64,000 nt of DNA, taken from assembly GCF_900103635.1 (NCBI RefSeq), contig NZ_FMXK01000003.1, positions 186,001 through 250,000 of the forward strand, given 5' to 3'. A program made the translations under genes and the position numbers. The notes beneath the pieces are model-generated. The model was not told where the DNA came from. It made no database searches and saw nothing but the letters and a program-made list of their open reading frames with translations. Numbering within the stretch: position 1 is the stretch's first letter; each line of letters opens with the position of its first letter. Positions 45,137-54,171 of this stretch are shown here, in pieces. This stretch comes from Butyrivibrio sp. INlla18 (GTDB taxonomy: Bacteria; Bacillota; Clostridia; Lachnospirales; Lachnospiraceae).

Positions 45137-45166
45137 AAAACCCTCCGGTAAAACGGAGGGTTTTTT
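45137..45166 (+). terminator. Terminator after the EF-G-like gene
   Basis: CCCTCCG pairs with CGGAGGG across GTAAAA, followed by six T residues. Confidence 0.92.
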
Positions 45167-45171
45167 ATGGC

Positions 45172-45831
45172 ATTTTCATCCCATCCCCGCCCACAGCCTA
45201 GGTCCCCACGGGACGCCACCCTATGGCATATTTTTGTTCATCCTTCGGATTTTTATGTTCATGGGGCCTGATTTCATCCTTGAAATTCCTTGAAACAAAC
45301 TCGTCTTTGAGGCACATTTTTGTCTGTAAAGTTTTGGGTTTGAACGATTTTCAAGGAAACGCCATTTTCTTATGCTCATAAGCAGTTTTTGACACGCATG
45401 CGGTTTGCGTTGTTTGAAGCAGGGCGTTAAGAATTTATAATAAGTGGTCACGCCCGCTTTTTGCGGGCTTTGTTAACAGAATAAAGAGACGATCTCTCAA
45501 GCTAGCTTGGAGAGTCGTCTCTTTTTCTGTTATTGGAGCGTAGCTCCTATGACCACTTATTATAAATTCCGCCCTGCAAGTTTGCAGCAAGAGCATGCGT
45601 ATTAAACAAAAACTGCATGAGCATATAGAAAAGTATCGTTTTCTTGATGAGGGCAAAACAAAACTTTACAGCAAAAATGGCATCAAAGACTCAGACAGTG
45701 TTTCAAAAACGGAATTTCAAGGATGAAATCAGACCCTCATGAACAAAGAAAAATCCTCAGAGATTCACAAATAATATGCCATAGGGTGGCACCCCGTGGG
45801 GCTTAGGCTGTGGGCGGGATGGGATGAAAAT
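45172..45831. repeat. 660-bp long inverted-repeat element with three apical hairpins (copy B)
   Basis: The two halves pair almost throughout. Terminal arms of about 60 bp (45172-45232 and 45773-45831) are roughly 90% complementary, with ATTTTCATCCCATCC at the left end and its near complement at the right. Inner arms pair through CTGATTTCATCCTTGAAATT, CTGTAAAG and a perfect 20-bp stem (45431-45450 with 45550-45569). The tip holds three hairpins (45452-45468, 45475-45531, 45535-45547). An internal loop ACGATTT (45344) opposite TGAGG (45648) is shared with the element at 32 kb. No ORF spans it. Confidence 0.9.
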
Positions 45832-45885
45832 TGTTTTTACAAATATTTGTGTATGATTTTCTCTCTTTTGTGTTAAGATAAAAAT

Positions 45886-47829
45886 ATGATTGAGGGATTT
45901 GTACAATATAATTATATAGGTGAGATAGCAGGACTTCTGATGGCAGAGCTCCTGCTTTTTGTGATGTTTTATACGGAACCTAAGAAGACTTATGGATATA
46001 GGTATATTTTGGGTGGCACGGTGTTATCTATAATTGCGTCGATGTTGCAGATGACGATCTTGATGGTAGCTAATAATCCGGCAGCTTTTTATAATAAGAT
46101 AGTTTTTGCATTTTTGCTGATCGGATTTTTGATCACGTATAATGGCATTTTGTTCTGCATATTTGCCTATGTGAACATGATGTCTATTGTAAGGCGCAGT
46201 CAGAGGAAAGAATTCATTATTCTTTATGTAGTTCTTTCTATAATCTATGTTTTAGGTATTATTTTTGAGATAGCTGCCAGTGGACTATATACCTTTGAAC
46301 TTGATGGAATAGATATCACGCATTTTGTGAGGTACTATATCGCAGCAGGTATGGTCTGTGCTGTGGCCTGCTTTATTGCTACAGTCAACAACAAGAAGGA
46401 TATCAGCAGACTGATCTGGCACTCAGTATGTCTTTTTGTTCCTTTAGACATGGTGATCCTCATAACTCAGTTTATTACAGTAGGTACCAGTCATTTTGTC
46501 TTTTCATCGACAACTTATGTGCCGGTACTAGCTATTGGATTCCTCCTGTTTCACTGTATTCCATATGATGAGCTCACAGGTTGCCAGAGTAAATACGCAC
46601 TTGATGTTCATCTTGATAAGTATCTTGGAAAAAGGAATATCTATGTGGCATGTGCATATCTTAAAATGCCTGACATTGAGAATATCATCAGCATTGATAA
46701 TGGTATGATCTACAGAGGCACCTCAATCTTTAGAAAAATCGAAGCCATAAGTGACAAGATAAGGATCTACAAGATAGATGATGAAAAGTATATAAATGTC
46801 ATTGAAGATGTGGATGACAAGACTGCGCTTGAGTATATAGACAGGCTTCGCGGCGTATTTGAGGCAGCCAAGGTCAATATGGACATTCCATTCAATTATT
46901 CTCTGGTTTCAGGTAAGGTAATACCTGAACTGGACAATGTATTAAAGGTCAGACAGTTCTTTGGATTTATAGGGCACAGATTTGAAGAGCAGAACAGCAG
47001 TCATTTCTATGTGACTGGGCCTCAGGACTATGATGATTTTGCAGAGCATTATGAGATATCTAAGGTATTAAAGGATATCAAAGCAAGACAGGACATGGAA
47101 GATGAGAGAGTTGTTGTTTATGCTCAGCCAATCTACAGCGTAGGAACAGGAACTTTTAGAGTTGCTGAAGCTCTTATGAGACTTAAAGTTGGAGACAGGC
47201 TAATTTATCCAGACAGCTTTATATCTATCGCAGAGCAGATGGGTACTATACATGTTCTGACCTGCATTATGCTAACGAAGGTATGCAAAGAGATCAGCAT
47301 CATCGAGAACTACTATGATTTTGATGCTATTTCTATAAATGTTTCATCAAAAGAACTGTCTCAGGCTAACATGTTTGACGACCTAATGGATATTGTGGGA
47401 CAGTATGATTTTGATCCTTCAAAGATAAGGCTGGAAGTTACTGAATCAGCAATGTTTGAAGATTTTGATATAGCTACCAAGAACATGAGGGCGCTTACAG
47501 ATCAGGGAATTCAGTTCTACTTGGACGATTTTGGCACAGGCTATTCATCATTAGAAAGAGTTATGAATTGTCCCTTCAAGACTATCAAGTTTGATAAGAC
47601 TCTTTTGTATAAAGCTCTTGATGATGACAAGATGGACGATATCGTTACTTATATGATAGAAGTTTTCAAAAAGAACGGCTTTATTACGTTGGTTGAAGGC
47701 GTAGAAGATGAATGCCAGAATCAGTATAGCGTTGATCATGGATTTGAGTATGTTCAGGGTTATCATTACGCTAAACCAGAGCCAATAGAAGAGATAAAGA
47801 AGTATTTTACAAGGAAGAGCAGTTTCTAA
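45886..47829 (+). CDS. Membrane EAL-domain c-di-GMP phosphodiesterase
   Basis: Protein of 647 residues with seven or so N-terminal membrane spans (up to about residue 220), reminiscent of 7TM sensor modules. A poorly conserved GGDEF-like segment (YDELTGCQSKYALDVHL onward, no GGDEF signature) follows, then an EAL domain with the motif AEALMRL (EAL at 428-430), ISINVSSKELS, YLDDFGTGYSSLERV and VEGVEDE. Catalytic residues appear intact, so it likely breaks down c-di-GMP. No clear ribosome site is seen; the ATG follows TAAGATAAAAAT. Confidence 0.87.
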   Translation: MIEGFVQYNYIGEIAGLLMAELLLFVMFYTEPKKTYGYRYILGGTVLSIIASMLQMTILMVANNPAAFYNKIVFAFLLIGFLITYNGILFCIFAYVNMMSIVRRSQRKEFIILYVVLSIIYVLGIIFEIAASGLYTFELDGIDITHFVRYYIAAGMVCAVACFIATVNNKKDISRLIWHSVCLFVPLDMVILITQFITVGTSHFVFSSTTYVPVLAIGFLLFHCIPYDELTGCQSKYALDVHLDKYLGKRNIYVACAYLKMPDIENIISIDNGMIYRGTSIFRKIEAISDKIRIYKIDDEKYINVIEDVDDKTALEYIDRLRGVFEAAKVNMDIPFNYSLVSGKVIPELDNVLKVRQFFGFIGHRFEEQNSSHFYVTGPQDYDDFAEHYEISKVLKDIKARQDMEDERVVVYAQPIYSVGTGTFRVAEALMRLKVGDRLIYPDSFISIAEQMGTIHVLTCIMLTKVCKEISIIENYYDFDAISINVSSKELSQANMFDDLMDIVGQYDFDPSKIRLEVTESAMFEDFDIATKNMRALTDQGIQFYLDDFGTGYSSLERVMNCPFKTIKFDKTLLYKALDDDKMDDIVTYMIEVFKKNGFITLVEGVEDECQNQYSVDHGFEYVQGYHYAKPEPIEEIKKYFTRKSSF

Positions 47830-47856
47830 GAGTGAGTTTTGCGACTCATTCTTTTT
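47830..47856 (+). terminator. Weak terminator after the membrane EAL gene
   Basis: GAGTGAGT pairs imperfectly with GACTCATTC and is followed by TTTTT. Confidence 0.5.
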
Positions 47857-47908
47857 ATGGTCTAGGCTCTTTATCACTTTAACCAATTAGCTTATTAAAT
47901 TTTATTCC

Positions 47909-47937
47909 TTGACTTTGTTGGTATGATTGTATACAAT
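47909..47937 (+). promoter_or_regulatory. Promoter and GntR-type operator of the citrate-synthase operon
   Basis: TTGACT (47909-47914) is 17 bp from TACAAT (47932-47937). A perfect 12-bp palindrome ATTGTATACAAT (47926-47937) overlaps the -10; with flanks it extends to nearly 18 bp. Its GTATAC centre suits a GntR/FCD regulator, and such a gene is second in this operon. Confidence 0.7.
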
Positions 47938-47977
47938 TATACGCAAAGTCATTGTTATTGTAGGTGAGGAAATAATT

Positions 47978-49411
47978 ATGAGCGAAGTATCGGCATTTCA
48001 GAATCGACCTGTAACCATGAACAACAAGAATAATCTGCTACAGATCGAAGAGCATATGTATATTCTTGATGACGTCAAAAAACCCAACGTATTCAGAAAT
48101 ATGTTTCCCTATGAGGAAGTTCCTAAGATTCCTTTTAACGACAGAATCGTTCCACATAACATGCCAAAGGATATCTGGATAACAGATACCACTTTCAGAG
48201 ATGGACAGCAGTCTAGAGCACCATATACTACCAAACAGATAGTTGATATTTTTGACATGCTCCATAAGCTTGGCGGCCCAAATGGCATGATCAGGCAGAG
48301 TGAGTTCTTTCTTTATAGTAAGAGCGATAGAGATGCAGTTTATAAATGTATGGAGAGGGGATATGAATTCCCTGAGGTTACCAGCTGGATCCGCGCAAGT
48401 GAAGAGGATTTCAAACTGGTAAAAGAGATAGGAATGAAGGAAACAGGAATCCTGGTATCCTGCTCTGATTATCACATTTTCTTGAAACTTAAGATGACTA
48501 GAAAACAGGCACTTGAGCATTATCTTAGTATTGTTCGTTCATGCCTTGAGGAAGGAATCAGCCCAAGATGCCATCTTGAGGATATTACTAGAGCGGATAT
48601 CTACGGCTTTGTAGTTCCATTCTGTGTAGAACTTATGAAGCTCAAAGATGAATATGGTATTCCGGTCAAAATTCGTGCTTGCGATACTATGGGATATGGA
48701 GTAAACTTCTCAGGTGCAGTTATTCCACGAAGTGTTCAGGGTATCATCTATGCGATCAACACAAACGCAGGTGTACCAAGTGAACTCATAGAGTGGCACG
48801 GTCATAATGATTTTTATAAGGCTGTTACAAATTCGACAACAGCGTGGCTTTATGGATGTTCTTCCGTTAATACTTCATTATTTGGTATTGGAGAGAGGAC
48901 AGGTAATACGCCACTTGAAGCTATGGTATTTGAATATGCCCAGCTCAAAGGTACTTTGGATGGTATGGAAACCACTGTTATTACAGATCTTGCAGAGTAC
49001 TACGAGAAAGAGATTGGCTTTACAGTACCAGCTAACACACCATTTGTAGGCAAGAATTTCAATGTTACAAGAGCTGGAATTCATGCAGATGGTCTTTTGA
49101 AAAATGAAGAGATTTACAACATTTTTGATACAGACAAATTCCTTAGAAGGCCACCAGTAAGTGCGGTATCTAATACATCAGGACTTGCAGGTATAGCTCA
49201 TTGGATCAATATCCATTACAAGCTTAGGGATGAGCATGCTCTTTCTAAGTCATCACCACTTGTAGTCAAGATAAAAGAGTGGGTTGACAATGAATATGCT
49301 AACGGAAGAGTTACAGTAATGACTGATAAAGAGCTTATAAGCGAGATCAAAAGTGTCGGCAAAGAACTTGGAATTGTTGTCAAAGAGGGCGAGATTGTAG
49401 CAGTTTCTTAA
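47978..49411 (+). CDS. Predicted (Re)-citrate synthase (homocitrate/isopropylmalate synthase-like)
   Basis: Protein of 477 residues of the DRE-TIM (HMGL-like) family, from the ATG at 47978 (GGTGAGGA upstream). DTTFRDGQQSRAPYT carries the conserved Arg-Asp, and WHGHND carries the metal-binding His pair. The neighbours are a GntR gene and isocitrate dehydrogenase, not leucine genes. This matches the (Re)-citrate synthase described in Clostridium kluyveri, which belongs to this family. It would make citrate from acetyl-CoA and oxaloacetate for glutamate synthesis. Homocitrate or isopropylmalate synthase activity is the alternative. Confidence 0.78.
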   Translation: MSEVSAFQNRPVTMNNKNNLLQIEEHMYILDDVKKPNVFRNMFPYEEVPKIPFNDRIVPHNMPKDIWITDTTFRDGQQSRAPYTTKQIVDIFDMLHKLGGPNGMIRQSEFFLYSKSDRDAVYKCMERGYEFPEVTSWIRASEEDFKLVKEIGMKETGILVSCSDYHIFLKLKMTRKQALEHYLSIVRSCLEEGISPRCHLEDITRADIYGFVVPFCVELMKLKDEYGIPVKIRACDTMGYGVNFSGAVIPRSVQGIIYAINTNAGVPSELIEWHGHNDFYKAVTNSTTAWLYGCSSVNTSLFGIGERTGNTPLEAMVFEYAQLKGTLDGMETTVITDLAEYYEKEIGFTVPANTPFVGKNFNVTRAGIHADGLLKNEEIYNIFDTDKFLRRPPVSAVSNTSGLAGIAHWINIHYKLRDEHALSKSSPLVVKIKEWVDNEYANGRVTVMTDKELISEIKSVGKELGIVVKEGEIVAVS

Positions 49412-49427
49412 AGACTGAAGGAGAGAC

Positions 49428-50108
49428 ATGGAAAATCAGGATTTAAAACAGGAAGTTACAGACAAGTATTCTCTGAGGGGGCGTGTATTCCACAGAATCA
49501 GAGAAGACATATTGAACGGCAAATACAAGGACCATGAAGAGCTCAAAGAAGTAGCTATCGGTCAGGAACTTGGAGTCAGCAGAACTCCTGTAAGAGAGGC
49601 TTTCAGACAGCTTGAGCTTGAAGGTCTTATTCAGATAATTCCTAACAGAGGAGCTTATGTTACTGGAATCAAGGTCAAGGACATCGAAGATATCTACATG
49701 ATCAGATCCAAGCTCGAAGGTCTGTGCGCGAGATGGGCTTGCGACAATATCACAGAGGAACAGCTTGAGGAGATGGAAGAGAATATCTATCTTGCTGAGT
49801 TCCATGCTGCCAGAGGACATATGGAGCAGATGGCTGAGCTTGATAACAGATTCCACAACATCTTATATGAATCATGTAATTCCAAGATGCTTGAGCACCT
49901 TCTCAAGGATTATCATCAGTACGTTTGGAGAGTTAGACAAAAGACTCTTTCTAGCAGCAGAGGAGCAGTTTCCAACGTAGAGCACAAATTCATCATGGAA
50001 GCGATCAAGGAAAAGAATCCAGATAAGGCAGAAGAGCTTGCTAATCAGCATATGATCAATGCCTATGAGAATATGGTGGATAAGGGACTCTTGGAAATGT
50101 TCGACTAA
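49428..50108 (+). CDS. GntR-family regulator with FCD domain
   Basis: Protein of 226 residues: an N-terminal winged helix (about 17-85: [36 protein letters not shown]) and a helical FCD effector domain ([27 protein letters not shown], the latter with metal-site His). It sits between the citrate-synthase and icd genes (16 and 28 bp gaps), so it probably senses a carboxylic acid and controls this operon through the ATTGTATACAAT operator upstream. Confidence 0.9.
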   Translation: MENQDLKQEVTDKYSLRGRVFHRIREDILNGKYKDHEELKEVAIGQELGVSRTPVREAFRQLELEGLIQIIPNRGAYVTGIKVKDIEDIYMIRSKLEGLCARWACDNITEEQLEEMEENIYLAEFHAARGHMEQMAELDNRFHNILYESCNSKMLEHLLKDYHQYVWRVRQKTLSSSRGAVSNVEHKFIMEAIKEKNPDKAEELANQHMINAYENMVDKGLLEMFD

Positions 50109-50136
50109 TCATTTTTTTACAAAGGAGCCTTGGAGT

Positions 50137-51339
50137 ATGAGTAAGATCAACATGACAACCCCTATCGTCGAGATGGATGGCGATGAGATGACCAGAGTTT
50201 TATGGCAGATGATCAAGGACAAGCTTATCCTGCCATATATCGACCTTAAGAGCGAGTATTATGATCTTGGTCTCAAGCATAGAGACGAGACAGATGATCA
50301 GGTAACTGTAGACAGTGCCAATGCTACTCTCAAATATGGAGTTGCTGTTAAGTGCGCAACCATAACTCCTAACAATGAAAGAGTTAAGGAATATGGACTC
50401 AAGAAGATGTGGAAGAGTCCAAATGGTACTATCAGAGCTATTCTTGATGGAACTGTTTTCCGTACTCCTATCATGGTAAAGGGAATAGAGCCAAATGTCC
50501 GCACATGGACAAGCCCTATTACACTTGCTCGTCACGCTTATGGCGATGTTTACAAGAACGTTGAGATTAGAGTTCCAGGACCTGGTAAGGCAGGGCTTGT
50601 ATTTACAGGAGCTGATGGAACTGAAGTAAGAGAGACTATTCATGAATTTGATGAGCCTGGTATCATCCAGGGTATTCACAATAAAGATTCATCAATAAAG
50701 AGCTTTGCAAGAGCCTGCTTCAAATATGCTCTTTCTGAGAAAAAAGAGCTTTGGCTTGGAACAAAGGATACTATCAGTAAGACATACGATAGAAGATTTA
50801 GAGAGATCTTTGATGAAGTATTTGAGACAGAGTTCAAAGAAGAATTTGAAAAAGCTGGTATCACATACTTCTATACACTTATAGATGATGCAGTTGCAAG
50901 AGTAATGAAGTCAAAGGGCGGATTTATCTGGGCTTGCAAGAACTACGACGGTGATGTTATGAGTGATATGGTATCATCAGCCTTCGGTTCACTTGCTATG
51001 ATGACATCAGTACTTGTTTCACCAACAGGTGTTTACGAGTATGAAGCTGCTCACGGTACCGTCCAGAGGCATTATTACAAGTACCTCAAGGGAGAGCCAA
51101 CATCCACCAATCCAGTAGCTACGATCTTTGCTTGGACTGGAGCCCTCAGAAAGAGAGGAGAGCTTGATGGAATAAAAGAGCTTTGCTCATGGGCAGACAA
51201 GATGGAGAAGGCAACATTATCAGTCATCGAGTCAGGTCGCATGACTGGAGATCTTGCTCTTATCACAACACTTCCAGATCCAGTTAAGCTTGGAAGTGAA
51301 GAGTTCCTTGATGCAATAGCAGAAGAGTTTAATAAGTAA
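50137..51339 (+). CDS. icd: NADP-dependent isocitrate dehydrogenase
   Basis: Enzyme of 400 residues converting isocitrate to 2-oxoglutarate. The start ATG at 50137 follows AAAGGAG; the frame is open further upstream inside the GntR gene without similarity. The N-terminus [20 protein letters not shown], the substrate-loop [16 protein letters not shown] and the cofactor phrase [10 protein letters not shown] are those of the dimeric, eukaryote-like class. Third gene of the citrate-glutamate operon; an aconitase gene is not in the window. Followed by a strong palindromic terminator. Confidence 0.95.
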   Translation: MSKINMTTPIVEMDGDEMTRVLWQMIKDKLILPYIDLKSEYYDLGLKHRDETDDQVTVDSANATLKYGVAVKCATITPNNERVKEYGLKKMWKSPNGTIRAILDGTVFRTPIMVKGIEPNVRTWTSPITLARHAYGDVYKNVEIRVPGPGKAGLVFTGADGTEVRETIHEFDEPGIIQGIHNKDSSIKSFARACFKYALSEKKELWLGTKDTISKTYDRRFREIFDEVFETEFKEEFEKAGITYFYTLIDDAVARVMKSKGGFIWACKNYDGDVMSDMVSSAFGSLAMMTSVLVSPTGVYEYEAAHGTVQRHYYKYLKGEPTSTNPVATIFAWTGALRKRGELDGIKELCSWADKMEKATLSVIESGRMTGDLALITTLPDPVKLGSEEFLDAIAEEFNK

Positions 51340-51346
51340 TATAAAA

Positions 51347-51376
51347 GGAGTAGCCAATTGGCTACTCCATTTTTTT
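51347..51376. terminator. Bidirectional terminator between icd and the ABC-F gene
   Basis: Perfect nine-base stem GGAGTAGCC/GGCTACTCC around AATT, with seven T residues on the plus side. The minus-strand gene ends at 51375. Confidence 0.92.
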
Positions 51377-53351
51377 ACATTGATAATTCTTCCCACTCAT
51401 CATAGAGGGCTGCTAATCTGTCTTGTATTTCTGCCTGTTCATCTGAGAGCTTACGAAGTTTGGCAAGGTCTGTTCCAATTGAAGGATCAGCCAGAAGTTC
51501 ATTTATCTCCGAGTCTCTAGCTTCAAGCTTTGAAATCTCCTCTTCACACTTTTTAAGAGCAGCTTCCTGTTTACGCTTTCTTGCTTGTTCTTCTTTCTGA
51601 GCTTTCCAGTCTGCGGCACCTGCATTTGTAGTAGTAACGGTAGGAACAGGAGTAGCTGCAGCATTAGATGACTCGTACTTAAAGCTTCCAGAAGCTAGGG
51701 TAGATCCGCTTAGGTCTGCACTTTCACCAAAGAGCCTGTTATTCTGCTCATCAGCGTGCTCCATATAGTAATCGTAGTTTCCAATATAGTTAACAACAGT
51801 TCCGTGGGTGAGATCAAGGATCCTTGTAGCGGTCTTGTTGATGAAGTATCGGTCATGGCTTACATAAAGGACAGTTCCTTCATAGCCAGAGATTGCTGTT
51901 TCCAAGATTTCCTTACTTGTGATATCAAGGTGGTTTGTGGGCTCATCCAGGATCAGGAAGTTAGCGTCTGAAAGCATTAACTTGGCAAGGCTGACTCTGC
52001 CTTTTTCTCCACCTGAGAGATCACCAATCCTCTTGAATACGTCGTCTCCTGTAAATAGGAAAGCAGCAAGAGTATTTCGGATCTCTGTGTTGTTAAGTGT
52101 TGGATAAGCATCTGAAATTTCTTCAAAAAGTGTCTTTTCATCATGAAGAACGTGGTGCTCCTGATCGTAGTAGCCGATGTGAACTTTAACGCCAAGCTCG
52201 ATCTTGCCACCATCAAGGGATTCTACGCCATTGATCATCTTGAGCATTGTAGTCTTGCCAGTTCCGTTGTCACCGATTATAGCTACGTGTTCGCCCTTTT
52301 TGATCTCAAAGCTTATTTCTGAAAAGAGCTTTTCGTTGCCAAATGACTTGCTGATTCCTTCAACACTTAGAACGTCATTGGCACTTTCGCAGTTAGGCTT
52401 AAGAGATATCTTCATCCTGTCATCAATAGTGATAGGCTTATCAAGAACCTCAATCTTATCAAGCATCTTTTCGCGGCTCTCAGCTCGCTTAATGGACTTT
52501 TCTCTGTTGAAGCTCTTGAGCTTAGCAATAACCTCTTCCTGGTGCTTTATTTCCTGCTGCTGTTTCATGTAAGCGTGCCACTGTGTGGCGCGTACCTGCT
52601 CCTTTTTAACTGCGTAGGTGCTGTAATTGCCGGTAAAAGAGCTGACCTTTGTATTTTCAACTTCAATGATCTTACCAGCTATCTTATCAAGGAAGTATCT
52701 GTCGTGAGATACGATAAGAACAGCGCCCTTGTAGTTGAGAAGATAGTTCTCAAGCCATCTGATAGAGTTCATATCAAGGTGGTTGGTAGGCTCATCGAGG
52801 ATGATAAGATCAGGCTTTTGAAGTAGGAGCTTACCAAGGCAAACTCTGGTTTTTTGTCCGCCGGAGAGGTTACTTATCTTTTTGTCAAATTCCTCTTCGG
52901 TAAAGCCAAGACCCTTAGCTACGCCGAGAACCTCACTTTTCCAAGCGTATCCAGACTCTCTTTGGAACTTCTCGTTCATTTGGGTATATTTGTTCATAAG
53001 GTCTGTTAGCTCATCGCCTGATACGTGTTTCATGGCTTCTTCAGCTTCGCGGATATTTTCTTCAAGCTCTATGATGTCTCTTTTGACCTCTGTAAGTTCG
53101 TCCATAATAGAGTTTGTAGTATCGATATTCTGATTCTGAGCAAGATATCCCCAAGTGATGCCTTTTGAGAAGGTGATCTCTCCATCGTCAGGAGTTAGCT
53201 CACCGATTATCATCTTGATAAGAGTTGTCTTTCCTGCACCGTTGATACCTACGATCGCTGCTTTTTCGTTATTTTCCATATGGAAAGAAGCATTCTTTAA
53301 AATGTCTTTTCCATCGAATGATTTACATAGATTATGTACTGATAAGATCAT
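51375..53351 (-). CDS. ABC-F family ATPase (ribosome-associated)
   Basis: Protein of 658 residues from the ATG at 53351 (CGGAG upstream; the frame is open ten codons further without a site). It has two ABC domains with no membrane part: Walker A GINGAGKT (35-42) with LSGGQKTRVCL and ILDEPTNHLDM, and a second GDNGTGKT with LSGGEKGRVSL and ILDEPTNHLDI. A linker of about 80 residues, rich in Lys/Glu, joins them. The C-terminal 90 residues form a coiled coil. ABC-F proteins act on ribosomes in translation or antibiotic protection; which is not clear here. Confidence 0.92.
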   Translation of the reverse strand: MILSVHNLCKSFDGKDILKNASFHMENNEKAAIVGINGAGKTTLIKMIIGELTPDDGEITFSKGITWGYLAQNQNIDTTNSIMDELTEVKRDIIELEENIREAEEAMKHVSGDELTDLMNKYTQMNEKFQRESGYAWKSEVLGVAKGLGFTEEEFDKKISNLSGGQKTRVCLGKLLLQKPDLIILDEPTNHLDMNSIRWLENYLLNYKGAVLIVSHDRYFLDKIAGKIIEVENTKVSSFTGNYSTYAVKKEQVRATQWHAYMKQQQEIKHQEEVIAKLKSFNREKSIKRAESREKMLDKIEVLDKPITIDDRMKISLKPNCESANDVLSVEGISKSFGNEKLFSEISFEIKKGEHVAIIGDNGTGKTTMLKMINGVESLDGGKIELGVKVHIGYYDQEHHVLHDEKTLFEEISDAYPTLNNTEIRNTLAAFLFTGDDVFKRIGDLSGGEKGRVSLAKLMLSDANFLILDEPTNHLDITSKEILETAISGYEGTVLYVSHDRYFINKTATRILDLTHGTVVNYIGNYDYYMEHADEQNNRLFGESADLSGSTLASGSFKYESSNAAATPVPTVTTTNAGAADWKAQKEEQARKRKQEAALKKCEEEISKLEARDSEINELLADPSIGTDLAKLRKLSDEQAEIQDRLAALYDEWEELSM

Positions 53352-53485
53352 AATATAACTCCGTTTTTCTTTGTCTGACAAAACATTTTAGCATGATACA
53401 TTTAATATGTAAAAGAGGATTGACCTTGATAACGCATATATTTATAATAAATGGAGTATTTCTTTAATAAACAGAGGAGAGTGCC

Positions 53486-54118
53486 TTGAAACGTTTATAT
53501 TTACCATTTATATGGGAATTGGCTTTTGTTATAGCGACATTTATACTGCCTAAACAGGCCTTTCACTTATTCTTTGGGTTTTATTTAGGATTACTGATAT
53601 ACTTCTACTTCATTTACAAACAATTCTCATTCAGAAAACTATATAAAAATTTTGGAAGATTAGTACAGTTTTGGATTCCTGTTTTACTTACTTTTGCAGG
53701 TCTTTTTTTTGTAAGTAAGCTCAGAGTTTATTTATCTATGAACTTTTCCTATTACGTGGAAGAGGATACAGTTAGTATTATTGTTCACAACGATATTATC
53801 CCTACATTTTTTTATGCACTTATGATGATAGTTATGAAGCCTGTCGCTGAAGAGTTCTTCTTCAGAAAGGCTCTTATATCTTTTGATAGTAAGTCACAGA
53901 CAGTTATATTTACGATCATTAGTTTGATATTATGCGCCCTCACAAGAGCACATGGACCTTTGGGAATCTTAGAGTGGATCATTATGGCTCTTCCAGTAAC
54001 CATCGCATATATTGTTACCAAGAATATCTATATATCTGTCATGGCGCATGTGTTGTTTGAGTTTTATGACAATATTTATGAGGTTGTATACACTGTAGGA
54101 CGTATTCTCAACAGATAA
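53486..54118 (+). CDS. CPBP-family intramembrane protease-like protein (second)
   Basis: Protein of 210 residues with five or six hydrophobic spans. The start is a TTG at 53486 with AGAGGAG in front; no ATG lies near. The CPBP motifs are present: EEFFFRKAL (Glu122/Glu123), ALTRAHGPLGI and the late MAHVLFEFYD. It is shorter than, and distinct from, the CPBP gene at 25.4 kb. Function unknown. The purine permease gene begins 53 bp later. Confidence 0.8.
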   Translation: MKRLYLPFIWELAFVIATFILPKQAFHLFFGFYLGLLIYFYFIYKQFSFRKLYKNFGRLVQFWIPVLLTFAGLFFVSKLRVYLSMNFSYYVEEDTVSIIVHNDIIPTFFYALMMIVMKPVAEEFFFRKALISFDSKSQTVIFTIISLILCALTRAHGPLGILEWIIMALPVTIAYIVTKNIYISVMAHVLFEFYDNIYEVVYTVGRILNR

Positions 54119-54171
54119 GTCTCAAGTGTAATAACAATATAATTGTTTTTTTTCAAAGGAGAGGAAAAAAG

